The position numbers were made by a program, and so were the translations under genes. The notes under the pieces are model-generated. The model did no database searches. It had not been told where the DNA came from and was given only the letters and a program-made list of their open reading frames with translations. This document shows positions 10,609 through 22,065 of a DNA stretch of 64,000 nucleotides, one piece after another; position 1 is the stretch's first letter, and each line of letters begins with the position of its first letter. Origin of the DNA: Plantago major (Eukaryota; Streptophyta; Magnoliopsida; Lamiales; Plantaginaceae); contig CM048844.1 in assembly GCA_026545765.1 (NCBI GenBank), positions 21,584,237 through 21,648,236 of the forward strand, read 5' to 3'.

Positions 10609-11838
10609 ATCCACACATTTACCTTTTTATATATCTCATAAAATTCATATATTATTAAAAATGAAACTAGCAATCATTAAACTTTATATAAAAATTATGC
10701 ATGTTGTCAATTTTTCTATTTTATGTTCTTTTTACTTAAAAAATGCACTGTCAACCTTATCGTGTGAAATTTCCGATAGTTAGGAATTAGTAACCAACTT
10801 TTGTACTACTTACTATACGGCTATACCAATCATACAAATAATGTATGTGAAGCAATTCATAATTAATGCAGTTGGAAAATGTAATGAAATGTCGTGAAGC
10901 AATTCATATTTAATCCAGCCAGGTAGGTTTCTTAGTTCCTATAAAATGTCAATGCACAGGTCGGTGTATTTCTACGTCCTGAGTCAGAAGTTTTGTTAGT
11001 CAAGATAATTAAATATTGGATTCTTGGAATAAAATCGTAAGTACATCTTAGTACACGTAAATATGGAAATAACAGCATCTCAGTTAGCTAGAATCGTTAA
11101 GTGATGATTTAGCTACTTAGGGCGGAGTTAGAGAGTCAGAACTAAGATGTTATGGGCAAGTTAGGGGTGTATTTCGAACCGAATGAAATTTAATGAGAAA
11201 CATGTGAAGACGCAAGTGTAATAAACCCGTACATTATTTATCTAGGTATTCCTTTACTATCTTAAAAGATATATAGAAGTACTAAATACTTTTCTTTCAA
11301 AAATAATTTCATAATCCTATCTCAAGCTAGAGAGCGAGTTGGAATCACTTGACATCGATCATGGATGATAACTTACAAGCGTCACATTATGATATACTAG
11401 AAAATTTGTCTTACAAGAAATTAGTTTTTATTTTTTATTTTTATCAGAATGAATTAACTATTAGAACTATTAATCTCTTAGCATTCCGAAAAACTAAAAC
11501 AGGGCATGCTATCCTTTAAAGTTTAACCAATAAATCGATTCTTAAGCTTTATATAGTTAAAAGATTGAATACATTTATACAAACTGCCCTGTAAATATGC
11601 ATAATCGTGATTTATTCGCCAGCTTCAAGCCTCATATGCTTTGACAGAAAATTGAAATTTTGTGTCCTTTAAAGACGATCAAATCACTTTTTTAAAGTTG
11701 CATAGATACTTTAGAGGTTAAATCACAATTCAAATTTTAATTTTTCTAAACAATAAAAGTCTTTCCTATACTCAATAACGCAACAACCTCCAGTATTTAA
11801 ACAAAGACGTGTCGTGTACTAGTAAGAATTTTACATAC
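10609..11838. other. AT-rich intergenic DNA, nothing recognised
   Basis: No ORF of interest, no RNA gene and no clear repeat structure seen. Short open frames near 10502-10783 start inside the solo LTR and are not supported. Confidence 0.35.
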
Positions 11839-12546
11839 CGTCAGTCAAGGTGTTGCCCTGACTAATGTCAGTCATCTATTTTGATCCATTAAATTAAAAT
11901 TTTAATGGTGGAGATCGAATAATCTGTTACCTTTCGCACTAAGTGTTGTCATGGGATGTCGCTCGTGTCGCACAAGCTGTTGCGCTACGTGTTGCTCTAA
12001 CCGCCTACGTCGCTTTAAATTATTTAAATATATTTTTAAAAAAAAATTGATCTATTAAAAAATTACCCCTATTAAAAAATCAAACTTAAAATTTTGAAAT
12101 CAAAATTAAATCAAAATCAATAATCAAAATTAAATCACCTATCTTCTTCCCCACCACCAACACCACCACTACCCACCACCACAACTCACCGGAAGCCGCC
12201 ACGGAAGCTCCGATCGGAGCTTCCATGGCGGAAGATGATCGGAGCTTCTGTAAGCTCCGACAGTGATTTTGGTGGTGGTGGTGAGGAAGAAGATGGTGGG
12301 TGGTGGTGTTGGTGGCGGTGGTGGTGGTGATTGGGGAAGAAGATGGGTGGTGGGAAAGGAGTGTTAAAATTTTAATAATTAAAATTTCTGGAAGAAGTTA
12401 ATAGTTAAAAAAAATAAAAAATAAATAGTGGTCGAAGGCGATACAGAGCAATGGTTGAGGGCGACACAGAACAACGGTTTATGGCGTCTGAGACAGACGT
12501 GTCGATGTCGACATTTGATTGATAATAGTCAGAACACTGACCGACG
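11839..12546. mobile_element. Probable fold-back DNA element with large central palindrome
   Basis: Imperfect terminal inverted repeats: left CGTCAGTCAAGGTGTTGCCC and, reading the right end in complement, CGTCGGTCAGTGTTCTGAC. Both continue with CTGACTA and an ATCAATC/GTCAGTC-type tail. The centre is built of inverted CCACCACCA/GGTGGTGG blocks (about 12133-12190 against 12272-12352) around a 36-bp near-perfect palindrome at 12196-12231 (CCGCCACGGAAGCTCC and its complement, one mismatched pair). No target duplication could be fixed, so the exact ends and superfamily are uncertain. Confidence 0.5.
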
Positions 12547-12997
12547 TGATGAAAACCTCGAATTTGAAGTTTGAATTTGGAACCATCTGATGCACATCGA
12601 CAGCGATGGCAACACCACACACGATATCGTTCTGAGAAAATTCCACGTTACTGTATAAAATAAACTATACGGCCGTACGTACTCCGAATAATATTTACTT
12701 TGCAAATGTGGATTTATTTATCCCATGACGAAGCTGACAGTGAAGAAGAATTACGTTCAACAGATATTTAGAGGCACACTTTTTTTTGTTTTTTTTTTAA
12801 TTAGAGGCATACTTGTACGTTCACCCATCCAAAGCACAACTAGTCTTGTTTAATGACTTCTTCCTCGGGCTGTAATCGAACTCTGAGCTCGCTTGACATC
12901 TCGTTAACTAAATGAATTGATTTTTTGTGCTCGGGTCAAAGTGTTAGGCTCGAACTCGGTACCTATATAAAGATACAAGTAAATATAAAAAGATATA

Positions 12998-13115
12998 CTC
13001 CCTCCGTCCCATAATTAACTTCTCGTTTGACTTTTTCTGATCAACTCTTACAAACCTCATTTGCGAATTACTCATAGAAAACTAGACAACCCTACTGTGC
13101 TGGGATGGGATGAGA
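12998..13115. mobile_element. Fragment of a Stowaway-type MITE
   Basis: TA|CTCCCTCCGTCCCATAATTA matches the terminus of plant Stowaway elements. A possible inverted partner GCTGGGATGGGATGAG lies near 13100-13115. The rest is not resolved. Confidence 0.35.
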
Positions 13116-14405
13116 ATAGTAGAAATGAAGAATTACAAAAACCGCACCTGTATATAGCCAAAATTTCAATATAACCCGACCATGAGTCAAACCTCTAAGC
13201 AATTTTTTTTTTTTTTTTACAAACTTTTGTCAGATATTGTCTTAATTAGAGAGCATATCAACATCATATATTCACATATCATGTGTGTACTGCATTATAA
13301 TTGCATTATCTACAATTTTAAATATGAGATGTTTGTAGCTAAACATGTGATACTTTAATCTATCTTTAAAGTTTAATTCCTTTTATTTTAACAAAATAAA
13401 AAAAGACTACAAGAATTCCTAAACAGTATGAAAATCACGTCACAAGTAGTATAATATTTTTGTATTGTTTAGTAGAATCTTGACCTTTGCAAGAATTTAA
13501 CTTGTTTTGTGTTAGTGGTTAACCGTAACACCCCACGTTCCATATCGGTTGAAAACGGGTGGTGAGAAAAATGGTATACATGTAAACCACTACTCTCATA
13601 TGGTATGAGGTGTTTTTGGTGATTCCAAAATGAGATTTTTGCGCGCTCTCAGTCCAAAGCGGACAATATCATATATATAACAACGAGACGTGTGTGGACC
13701 GGTCATGATTAACATCACCGATCCAATGGGTCGGTTTTGGCCCATTAGTTGTCGGGATAGCCCTAATCAAGATCTGCAGACAAACATGCATGCGATGGAA
13801 GAAGCTCAAAGTTCTCATCGAAGTTGCAGAGCGAAAATATCCACAGTTGAAGTTCCTCATGATATGATTGAAGAAATACTATTAAAACTCCCCGTGAAAT
13901 CTGTTTTGAAATTCAGGTGCGTTTCAAAATCATGGTGTTGTTTAATCTCGATCGTGCGAGAGTTTCATATATTCACGTCTAAAGAATTCAACAAACATCA
14001 ACAGTTTTACCCAGCATGCTATAATTGCATCTTTTTACAAGGAATATTACAACACCGAAGCTATACGCATGATGCAATGTACTATGCGTTATGAGACAGC
14101 ATCTACTCTTGCAGTTCAGGATTTCAACTACATCAACACCGATTTTATACAAGATAGATTATGTAATATATTAGATCTTGTGGGTACTTGTAATGGTCTT
14201 TGTTGTCTACGAAAAATATATGGTCACTTATGTGAATTTTTCATATGCAATCCTGCAACTAAAAAGTCCATAAAATTGCCTGATATGATAGCAGCTACAG
14301 GACGTAATCCCTTTCTTACCGAAGCGTGGTTTGGTTTCCACAGGTGGTAATTACAAGGTTTTGGCCATAACTCGGGCCTCAACTAGTAACCTTGCTCAAG
14401 CTCAA

Positions 14406-15445
14406 TGTTAGTCAGAATTAATATGAATTCAACGTTAAAGTAGACAGAATTAATCAAACCGCCTTTCGTAATTGGAATCGAGGTCTGTGCTTGCACAGAT
14501 TCCTTAAAGCAAATATGCTCTCTCACCTATGTTGCTTGAGACATTGAGCGTTTGCCTCCCAGGATACAACGACTAAAACTATTAGCCGCACAAGCTAGCA
14601 ATTTCCGGCGAACTGAAACGGATGCTCTGTTTATGCGAATACAGGGAAGGAGGAAGAACAGTAAGAAGAATAAGAGAAAGGCTATTTCAGTATACTATTC
14701 CTTACTGATTCTGAGACCAATTTATAAGTGAGAAAATGGTTGTTGAATTTTGTAACTGCTCAAGAATAATGGAGTTTGATTACAAAAATCAAATTTCTCA
14801 ACTAATGACAGAATTGATTCATTTGTAACTCCTGACAGTTACAAAGTAACTGCTCAAGAATAATGGAGTTTGATTACAAAAATCAAATTTCTCAACTAAT
14901 GACAGAATTGATTCATTTGTAACTCCTGACAGTTACAAAGTCACACAAACAGTCAAAACTTCTGGAAGGTTTCGACCAGACCAAGTAGCAAAACGTTGGC
15001 TCACGCGGGCTAGCCGCTTGTGCCTATTTCGGTCCGGCATTCGTGTACGCAGGTCGCACGCACCTGCTCGCACCCAAGTCCCACTAGTTTCAGTACAAAT
15101 CTGGCCAGGATTTGCACCCCCTGCGCGCCCGCGTAGAGAGTCTTCCATAACCTTACCATCACACTTGAACAAGTAGTATGGCTTGATAGGTTATAAACTA
15201 GTAATGACTTCCATGTGCTAGCAATGTGGGACAATTCCACTTTACCTTCCAACTTTGAGCAACTATTCCTCACTAACCCAAGGTCCGTTTTGGGCATACC
15301 ATATATCAAATCGAAGCTCTCACTTAGTAGCTTACGATTATATATTTAGTTTTCTTAATCAACAAATAATCAAGAAATGGTCTCTTAGCAAACATATCCT
15401 CACAAGGCATAGTTTACAACAAGTTTTCTTCAAAAACTTCCAACA
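14406..15445 (-). mobile_element. Solo LTR, 1040 bp, inserted in the F-box gene, TSD CTCAA
   Basis: The insert starts TGTTAGTCAG and ends TTCCAACA (TG...CA) between identical CTCAA repeats at 14401-14405 and 15446-15450. Removing insert and one repeat rejoins the F-box reading frame. Orientation is taken as minus: in complement it begins TGTTGGAAG, has a GTCCCACATTGCTAGC block common in plant LTR U3 regions and an AT-rich TATA-like segment (TTATAAATTGG). No coding region. Confidence 0.85.
14752..14939. repeat. 94-bp direct tandem duplication inside the solo LTR
   Basis: GTAACTGCTCAAGAATAATG begins at 14752 and again at 14846; the two units are essentially identical. The following CAGTTACAAAGTCACAC begins a third partial unit. 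Tandem duplications of this type are common in LTR U3 enhancers. Confidence 0.8.
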
Positions 15446-16081
15446 CTCAAGTCATAATTGAGAACGTGGTAAGGGTATATAGTTCAGGGACTAATTCTTG
15501 GAAAACAATCGACAGTTTTATAGATAGTATGATTGATTATGCAACATCTGCTGCTGGTTCCGCATTTTTTCTAGGGAAGCTACACTGGTGTTTTCGGCCG
15601 AGGAGTATCCATTCATTTGATTCAGAGAGTGAAGTGTTTGGATTGGTTGAGATGCCAGATCATGAGGGCAATACATATGCCCCCCATTCAGGAGGGGTAC
15701 TTGACGGATGCCTTTCGTTTATTCTTGGCATCGATTATATGTCTTTCAAGGTTTGGGTTATGAAATAGTATGGGAGAAAAGAATCGAATCCTGATTTTGG
15801 TAGTCCTATAGATCGAATCCTGCAGTCCTTGAATAATTTTCTGCCCCTTTGCATGGCACAAGGCCAAGGGGGGTGAGATTCTGTTTTCATATGAACGTGG
15901 TTTGGTGATATACAACCCGAAAACCAAATCATGCAGGTATTCGAACTGGCCTGGCTTTCTCATCGGACATTTTTACGCTGGCATGTATGTTGAGAGTTTA
16001 GTCTCACTTGATTGGTGAAATATCAGAGACACCCTTCCCCTCCCTGTCAAATCTTCCAAAGATACAATATTGTAGGAAAGC

Positions 16082-16946
16082 GGAAAAATCCTCCATTTGG
16101 TCATGTATGTTTACTACGCTGCCTATTTGGTCTTGTATGTTTTAAACTATCACATTTGGTCCTGTATATTACCAAAAATTTTAATTTTGGTACTCCGGTG
16201 ACAATTTCGGCTTGGCGAACTAGAATTAGGGCCAGTTCGCCCCAATTCAAAATAACTCATGAATTAATACTAATTCACCTCCTAATTCGCCCCTTAATTC
16301 GTGAACTAATCTTTATTGAATATGAAATCAAATTTTTTAGCAAAATATACAATTATACCAGGAACCACCCGGAGGCCATAACTAGGTTGAATAGGAAATC
16401 ATTGTTCTCAGACCGTGCAACACATAAGACTTTTGTTAAATATATAGCTGTAGTTCAGTTCCCGAAAGAAAAAACCATAATCTAAATCAATTGACCTGGC
16501 TATTCAATCATAATCTCAAATCAACTTAATGGACCACTGAACAATAAACTCAAATTGAAAATGAAGCAATTTAAAAAATTGCCCAATTCAACCATCAATA
16601 ATAAAAACATAATTAAAAAGGGGAAAGGATAATACAGTTACAACAAACTACATCGATTTTATATAACCCCAATTCATTCTTCCTGAACTGACTTTTGGAT
16701 TTTCATTTCTCTTTACTTAGTTCGCGGGTTAAGGGGGCGAATTAGGAGGTGAATTAGTACTAATTCATGAGTTCTTTTGAATTGGGGGTGAATTGGCCCT
16801 AATTTTAGTTTGCCTAGCCGGAGTTGTCACTGAAGTACCAAATTTAAAATTTTGGATAATTTACAAGACTAAATGTGACAGTTTAAAACATACAAGACCA
16901 AATGAGCAAAGTAGTAAACATACAGGACCAAATGAAGGATTTTTCC
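16082..16946. mobile_element. Non-autonomous Mutator-like element (long-TIR MITE), 865 bp, TSD TAGGAAAGC
   Basis: Both ends begin GGAAAAATCCTYCATTTGG and the inverted repeat continues for about 230 bp (left arm to about 16312, right arm from about 16722), with shared segments such as TTTGGTCTTGTATGTTTTAA, AATTAGGGCCA and CTAATTCACCTCCTAATTCG. A perfect 9-bp duplication TAGGAAAGC sits at 16073-16081 and 16947-16955, the duplication size typical of Mutator. The interior is non-coding. It lies 63 bp downstream of the F-box pseudogene stop. Confidence 0.92.
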
Positions 16947-17177
16947 TAGGAAAGCTGAAAGAAAGTAAGATGTAATGTTTGTTTTCCTTACTCTTTTTTT
17001 TTTTTTTTTTTTTTGGCATGAAGTTACTTATTATCATTTTTATGCCGAATGCTTTACGAGTATTTTCTCCCTGGAATTGTTGGATTGATAAGTAGTATTG
17101 GAAATTTATAGAAGAGCGGCAATGTATTGAAGATATATATAAATGAAGTAACATGTAAGAGAAACAAAATTAAGGAT

Positions 17178-18145
17178 TGTTGCGGTGAGAGTTGGCTCTC
17201 GGTCCTTAAGACAAATTTGTCCCGTTTAGATGCCTACGGTTGCAATTAGCAAAATGTCTCCCAAGATTACACATCAGGTGAATCTGTAAGCTGGCACTTG
17301 AGATCACAGATTCGAGTGGACTACTGCAATATGGAAAGACAGGCTTAAGAAAAGAAGAGAAGAAAGAAGGAGAGAATTTGGATATCTCTTGTTGTGTGTA
17401 TGAAATCCAACTATGAGCCTCTATTTATAGTTTTGTAAATTTGTGACAAAGAAGATGCAATTGTTGAACAAAAAGCTTCTGGGACCATATAGATATGTAC
17501 TTTCGCAAGATACAATTATTCACCAAAAGACATGTTGTTCCAGTGGCAACACCTTAACACTTTGGCCGCAGAGCACGTGGGATCCAATCCCATTGGCTAC
17601 GACTATTTAGCCTTTTTTCATCTTTTCGTGTACAAATGCACCCCTTGCAAATTACACACTTCAACTCACATTCTTTCACAAAAGCTGCATAGCCCAATTG
17701 GAATTAAAGGTGCACCTATTGGACGAAATTGCTCCAATTTTTCACCTTTTCACCTATTCTAGCCCCGCTTCATAATTTTAGCTACGTGGAACTATTTCTA
17801 CTCCAACTCTTTATTTTCCATAACTAGTACAACCAACACATCTTTTCGTGTACAAATGCACCCTTTGCAAATTACACACTTCAACTCACATTCTTTCACA
17901 AAAGCTGCATAGCCCAATTGGAATTAAAGGTGCACCTATTGGACGAAATTGCTCCAATTTTTCACCTTTTCACCTATTCTAGCCCCGCTTCTTAATTTTA
18001 GCTACGTGGAACTATTTCCACTCCAACTCTTTATTTTCCATAACTAGTACAACCAACACATTTTGAACCTCATTCTTAATTTTAGCTACGTGGAACTATT
18101 TCCATTCCAACTCTTTATTTTCCATAACTAGTACAACAACCAACA
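17178..18145 (-). mobile_element. Probable LTR fragment (LTR retrotransposon), minus orientation
   Basis: In complement the segment starts TGTTGGTTG and ends CCGCAACA, and contains a well-formed TATA region (ACTATAAATAGAGGCTC, near 17410-17435) followed by a pyrimidine-rich leader, as in an LTR U3-R junction. I could not find matching 5-bp duplications at the proposed ends, so the boundaries and integrity are uncertain. No protein-coding sequence from a retrotransposon is adjacent. Confidence 0.45.
17621..18140. repeat. 220-bp tandem repeat, about 2.4 copies
   Basis: TCTTTTCGTGTACAAATGCA begins at 17621 and again at 17841, with nearly identical sequence through AACTAGTACAACCAACACA. A third, partial unit from about 18075 repeats only the last 70 bases (TTAGCTACGTGGAACTATTT onward). 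It lies in what would be the U3 part of the LTR-like segment. Confidence 0.85.
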
Positions 18146-19100
18146 CATTTTGAGCATTAATTACTCTTTCACAATTGAATTTTTGTAATATTTGTTCAAG
18201 TGTATTCTACTATTATAGTAGACAATGCACGTTCGAGAAACCTCTGTTTCGGACATGTGGACCCCATTTGGTTGAGATACAAAGTCATTGACAAACAACT
18301 CTTGGTTAGTTAAAATTCCAACTAAGTAGAGGATAATTTCAAACTGATTTCCGATTTCAGGATTTTGTTTTCCAATAATGTATGTCAGAGGTCAGATAGT
18401 TGAATGGCAAACCCACCTAAATTATGTTGTGAATGTGAACCATATGCTCAGATATTGGTAAATTATGAACTTTGCCACCTGATGAAACAAGTTGACTAGA
18501 AGTCTAGAAGTATTAGACCTGAGGCAGAGGACGTAGACTCAGAGTCGAACCTTGATAACAATTGCTTTGTTCTTTCTGACAGACAACATTCGTGAAAATC
18601 GAATTTACCTGCTAACGATACATCAAATGTTTTTACCTGAACCTTTCTACAGAAACCAGTAACAATTTAAGTAATGTTATAAGCAAATCTACCAGAGTAA
18701 GGTCCGTTTCTACTTTCTACTTTCTGGACATATACAATTACTAGAACTTTATGAGGATTATTTGTTTGTGTTTCAGCTCAATTCGAGCTAATTCTGTGAA
18801 TTTCTCATTCGTTAATGAAGAATCAATTTTTTCTGTTCATTTCTCATGTTTGTGTTAAGTAATTTCACAACCACACGATCCATGCTTGGAAAATGAATCA
18901 ATTGTGTATATATAGTATACTGTTTATATATATAAGCCCTTATTACATATGAAAAAGGAAATGTTTTAATGACATTGACGAGGAATGAATTTTGGTTATG
19001 CTACTAATGCTTGTACTGGCTTGCCTATTCTGATACGGATGCAGTTTACCTTAAATCCAGTAATGGGCATTGATATGACAGTATTGCTTGCAAAGTTCAT
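18146..19100. other. Intergenic; 3' flank shared with BBE-like copies
   Basis: No gene seen. From about 18890 onward (AATCAATTGTGTATA, TATAAGCCCTTATTACATA, GTAATGGGCATTGATA) the sequence matches the downstream flank of the BBE-like genes at 22066 and 29366, showing that the adjacent pseudogene arose from the same duplicated block. Confidence 0.5.
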
Positions 19101-19721
19101 TTAGAGAGGCAGCAAAGGTGGGATGCTTTGCTGATTTCTGAACAAGTTAGATGGATCAACCTTAGTCTTGACACGAACCAATCAGTTGAAGTTGTTCTTG
19201 AAGTATTTGAACCCCCAAATGCTTGCTTGTCTATAGTTCTTATTCCCTTGGTTGTTCATCCCAATGTCAAGATCTCTGTAATTGAAATATGCTGCTCTGG
19301 GAGATTTCGATACACATGTAAGCATAAAGATTCCGTATCCAACTCATGTGCCTTTCAGTATCTGCACTATCAAACCAGCTTAGTGCATAATGGATCATGT
19401 GCTTGGTACGGTGGTACCTGCCCTGTGGGCTGTGCGGATAAGGTGTTGCAGATTCTGGGATGGTGTTGAGTATCCCTCCATATGGACTGAACTGCACTTC
19501 TGCCAGGTTTTCGCTTTCTTGGTTCACAAATCTCCAGATTCTTTCAAGACCATGCATGAAAGGCATCCTCAGATATTGAATTTGAGCTTCTACAGTGGAC
19601 AAGGCATTAGAGAAAGGTTCAGTGCTGGTATGATATGGAGAAGCTGATCCCAAAATATAAAAAAGGTTTGCTGCTGCTAGTGAAAGGAGAAATGTAACAG
19701 ACTAACAGTAATAGACTTCAT
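19101..19721 (-). pseudogene. BBE-like pseudogene, internally deleted
   Basis: A start related to the 22 kb and 29 kb genes (ATG at 19721-19719, degraded signal peptide with a short insertion, HTSTEPFSNAL matching HTNNDFLECL) runs straight into the second half of the protein ([40 protein letters not shown], then frameshifted DLDIGMN and EQSIPPLL equivalents, stop at 19103-19101). Roughly residues 48-330, including both flavin attachment sites and the intron, are missing. Several frameshifts follow. A non-functional remnant of the duplication that produced the two intact copies to its right. Confidence 0.88.
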
Positions 19722-20516
19722 TGCTAATGATCTGGAATAACTTGGTGCTCATAGAGAATATATTGTAGCTTCTCCTATTTAATTTATAGATAGTTTTATG
19801 AAACCTATTCTGTTTTTAGTCCAAAATTTCAAACCAATTTGCAGTGAGTAATGAATTTATTACATGCATGGTCTTGAATCTTGGGAATCTTATGTCAATA
19901 ATCATGAATTCGAAGTTTTGATGAGGAACATCATTAAAGTAGAGACAGTTATAATTTGTTTGAAAGCTTTGATCATTTAAGTGGAAATACCATTTGAATG
20001 TCTCATTTCAGTAAAAATTCTACTAGTACTATGTTCGAATGTTTCTCATTTAGAAATCCTGTACAAAATTAACTTAGCTACTAAATGATTTAGTACTACT
20101 CTACATTAAACATGCATGATGCATGCGTTTGAAAACCAAAATGATCGAAATTTGCTTTTCTAATGTCTGGCTTAATTCCATGTACTCTTAGTTGTCCAAA
20201 TTTCTAAAAAAAAGAACATTTGCTAACTAGTTTCTTGAGCCACCTGAGTTGTTTTAAGAAGATTTTATTTTGCATGTTTGATGATATCTTAATCTATGGA
20301 GTTATAATCGTAGATGATAATAGTTTACTACTAATGGAAGGGCGCACCAACAACGTGTGAGAAAACAAACAACGAATATATATAGAGATGTTAGGTAAAT
20401 AGAATAAGTATAACATTGTGGATTTTAGATGAAAATGGTGTTCTTTTACTTTTATTTGATCATTCTTGGCCTTTAAAATAAGAAAACTCATATTTTACTT
20501 ATGATTTTAGTTAATC
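19722..20516. other. Intergenic, AT-rich, 5' flank of the BBE remnant
   Basis: Positions 19722-19800 keep the promoter-side similarity to the intact BBE copies (TTGGTGCTCATAGAG, CTTCTCCTATTTAATTTATAG). Beyond that I recognise nothing. Confidence 0.4.
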
Positions 20517-20693
20517 TCTTTTTTTTTTTTTTTTTTAATGACATTGGGAACCCGCAACCGCTATCCAAACACTGAATTGCGACAGACTCAAACTCAGAAG
20601 GCATAAATCATAAAAATTTACTCCACGTGGGGTTTAAACTTGTGACCAAGAGGATATTCTCCTCCCTTTCAACCAACTAAGCGACCTTGCAGT
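20517..20693 (-). mobile_element. tRNA-derived SINE, TSD TTTTAGTTAATC
   Basis: On the minus strand the element starts with tRNA-like sequence: GCTTAGTTGG resembles the pol III A box and GGTCACAAGTTTAAACC a B box, about 35-40 bases apart. It ends in a poly(A) tail, seen as a T run at about 20519-20536. Identical 12-bp flanks TTTTAGTTAATC at 20505-20516 and 20694-20705 are target-site duplications. No coding capacity. Confidence 0.8.
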
Positions 20694-20901
20694 TTTTAGT
20701 TAATCCGAATTAGTCAATCGTTTTACTCCACTATTGCCAGTTAATTATCCCGACATAGATGGAATTAGGATAGATATGCCATACTTACACTTGGGCCGTT
20801 GCACCAGTTTTAATCTGGGTCTTTCTGGTCAAGGATTTGTTCCAACATGCAACCATGGCTTGTTTCCTGTAATTTTATTTAGCCGGTTAAACCTTGACCA
20901 A

Positions 20902-21265
20902 CAGGGCCGGCTAAGGCTGTGCGGGCGAGCCGTCCGCACAGGGCTCCGGAAATTTTGGGTCCTAAATTTTGCAGCATCTATATTAAGTATACTAAGCTCT
21001 ATTCTATACGTATTTCTATTTTATCTATAATTTATTTCTACCTACTATGAACATATATATTCCATATATATGTTCATAGTTGTAATGAAACATGTTGTGG
21101 TGTAGTGGCACAAGTTTTGAATAGTATTCATCATGTCCCAAGTCCGAGACCTGTTGTATCCCAACTTAATTTTTTTTTCCTTTTTTCTTCTTCTATATTA
21201 TACTATTATTCGGGATCTCTCTTAAAATGTCGCACAGGGTCCCTAAAATATGTGAGACGCCCCTG
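20902..21265. mobile_element. hAT-type MITE, 364 bp, TSD TTGACCAA, with SINE-like insert
   Basis: Ends CAGGGCCGGCT and, inverted, CAGGGGCGTCTCAC, both followed by a GGGTCC/GGGACCC block (GGGTCCTAAATTT on the left, CAGGGTCCCTAAAAT on the right). Perfect 8-bp duplications TTGACCAA lie at 20894-20901 and 21266-21273, the hAT size. Inside are a hairpin around 21050-21080 (ATGAACATATATA and its complement) and tRNA-promoter-like boxes: TGGTGTAGTGG at 21098-21108 and AGTCCGAGACCT at 21141-21152, followed by a T/C-rich tract, suggesting a nested SINE. Confidence 0.85.
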
Positions 21266-22065
21266 TTGACCAAGTCGATGTTTGGTATGGGATATCCGGG
21301 AAAGCAGAATCCAATCAGAATTATGCACAAAACCTTCATCACGTGGAAAACATAAGTTAGAATTTTTATATTTCTTGAATTCCCGTGTATAATTTAGGAC
21401 TGGGATTGGAATTTGATTTCATTCTCGACTCTCTTTTTAACCGTCATTTTTTCCTCTTCATTTTTCACTTTTGTTTGTTCTGGAGGGAAAATTTGCAGAA
21501 CAAAGTTATTGTATTGTGTCAAGGACCAAATTGCAACTTAAAAACGGCTACAAGCCTACAATATTTACAAGATTATAAAGGGCAACTTGGCAAGGACTCG
21601 ATTCAATGAAAGAGAGAGATTTGGGCGGCATTTAAAATTAAGAAACAGTCTAGTAAAGTGGTACCCCAAGCTGCAGATACTGTATGTCCCAAAACCTAGG
21701 GTTTGTTAAACAAAATCAGTAAAATCCTTCAATATTAAAAAGTGTCTGGACATAATTTTAGACACTCTTGATTCTTCCATTTACTGTGACACGTATCAGA
21801 TTGCAATTGTTGGTGTAATCTTTGTTCATCGATCGATAAAAATTCAATCTTTGGATTTGTTCTTGAAGCTCAACTCTGTAAAGAGCAATAAATCATTGAA
21901 GAAGCAAGACAAAGGCCAGTAACTACAATGAACGATGAATCAATTGTGTCTATATTGTTTCTATATATAAGCCCTTATTAGTTATTACATAAAAATAATA
22001 CACGCTATTTTATTTAAGATTCAGTGATGGGCATCAATAGTGACAGTACTAGCTACTAGCAACGC

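Larger units (their letters stand above)
13786..16018 (+). pseudogene. F-box protein gene, disrupted
   Basis: The start has the F-box domain (VPHDMIEEILLKLPVKSVLK, FRCVSKSW) about 20 residues in, as in SCF substrate adaptors that bind SKP1. The F-box-associated domain follows in pieces: GTCNGLCCL and FFICNPATKKSIKLP (14160-14290), GNYKVLAI (14347-14372), then VVRVYSSGTNSWKTIDSF (from 15464), LGKLHWCF, GLVEMP, and at the end GLVIYNPKTKSCRY and GMYVESLVSL with a TGA at 16016-16018. Lesions: a frameshift near 14070-14092, another near 14345, insertion of a 1040-bp solo LTR (14406-15445), a TAG at 15766-15768 and a further shift before 15870. Two in-frame ATGs (13786, 13795) are possible starts. 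The ancestral single-exon frame is easy to follow across the LTR, so the insertion is recent relative to gene divergence. Confidence 0.85.

Noticed and set aside
12405-12620. Minus-strand 71-codon frame with several Cys
   Set aside because: Lies across the right arm of the fold-back element; no family resemblance.
13520-13680. Possible LTR or TRIM end (GTAACACCCCACGTTCC) upstream of the F-box pseudogene
   Set aside because: Motif resembles LTR starts, but no matching end or target duplication was found; it may simply be the gene's 5' region.
16861-17154. Minus-strand frame containing a Lys run
   Set aside because: It spans the TIR of the Mutator MITE and a poly(T) tract; artefact.
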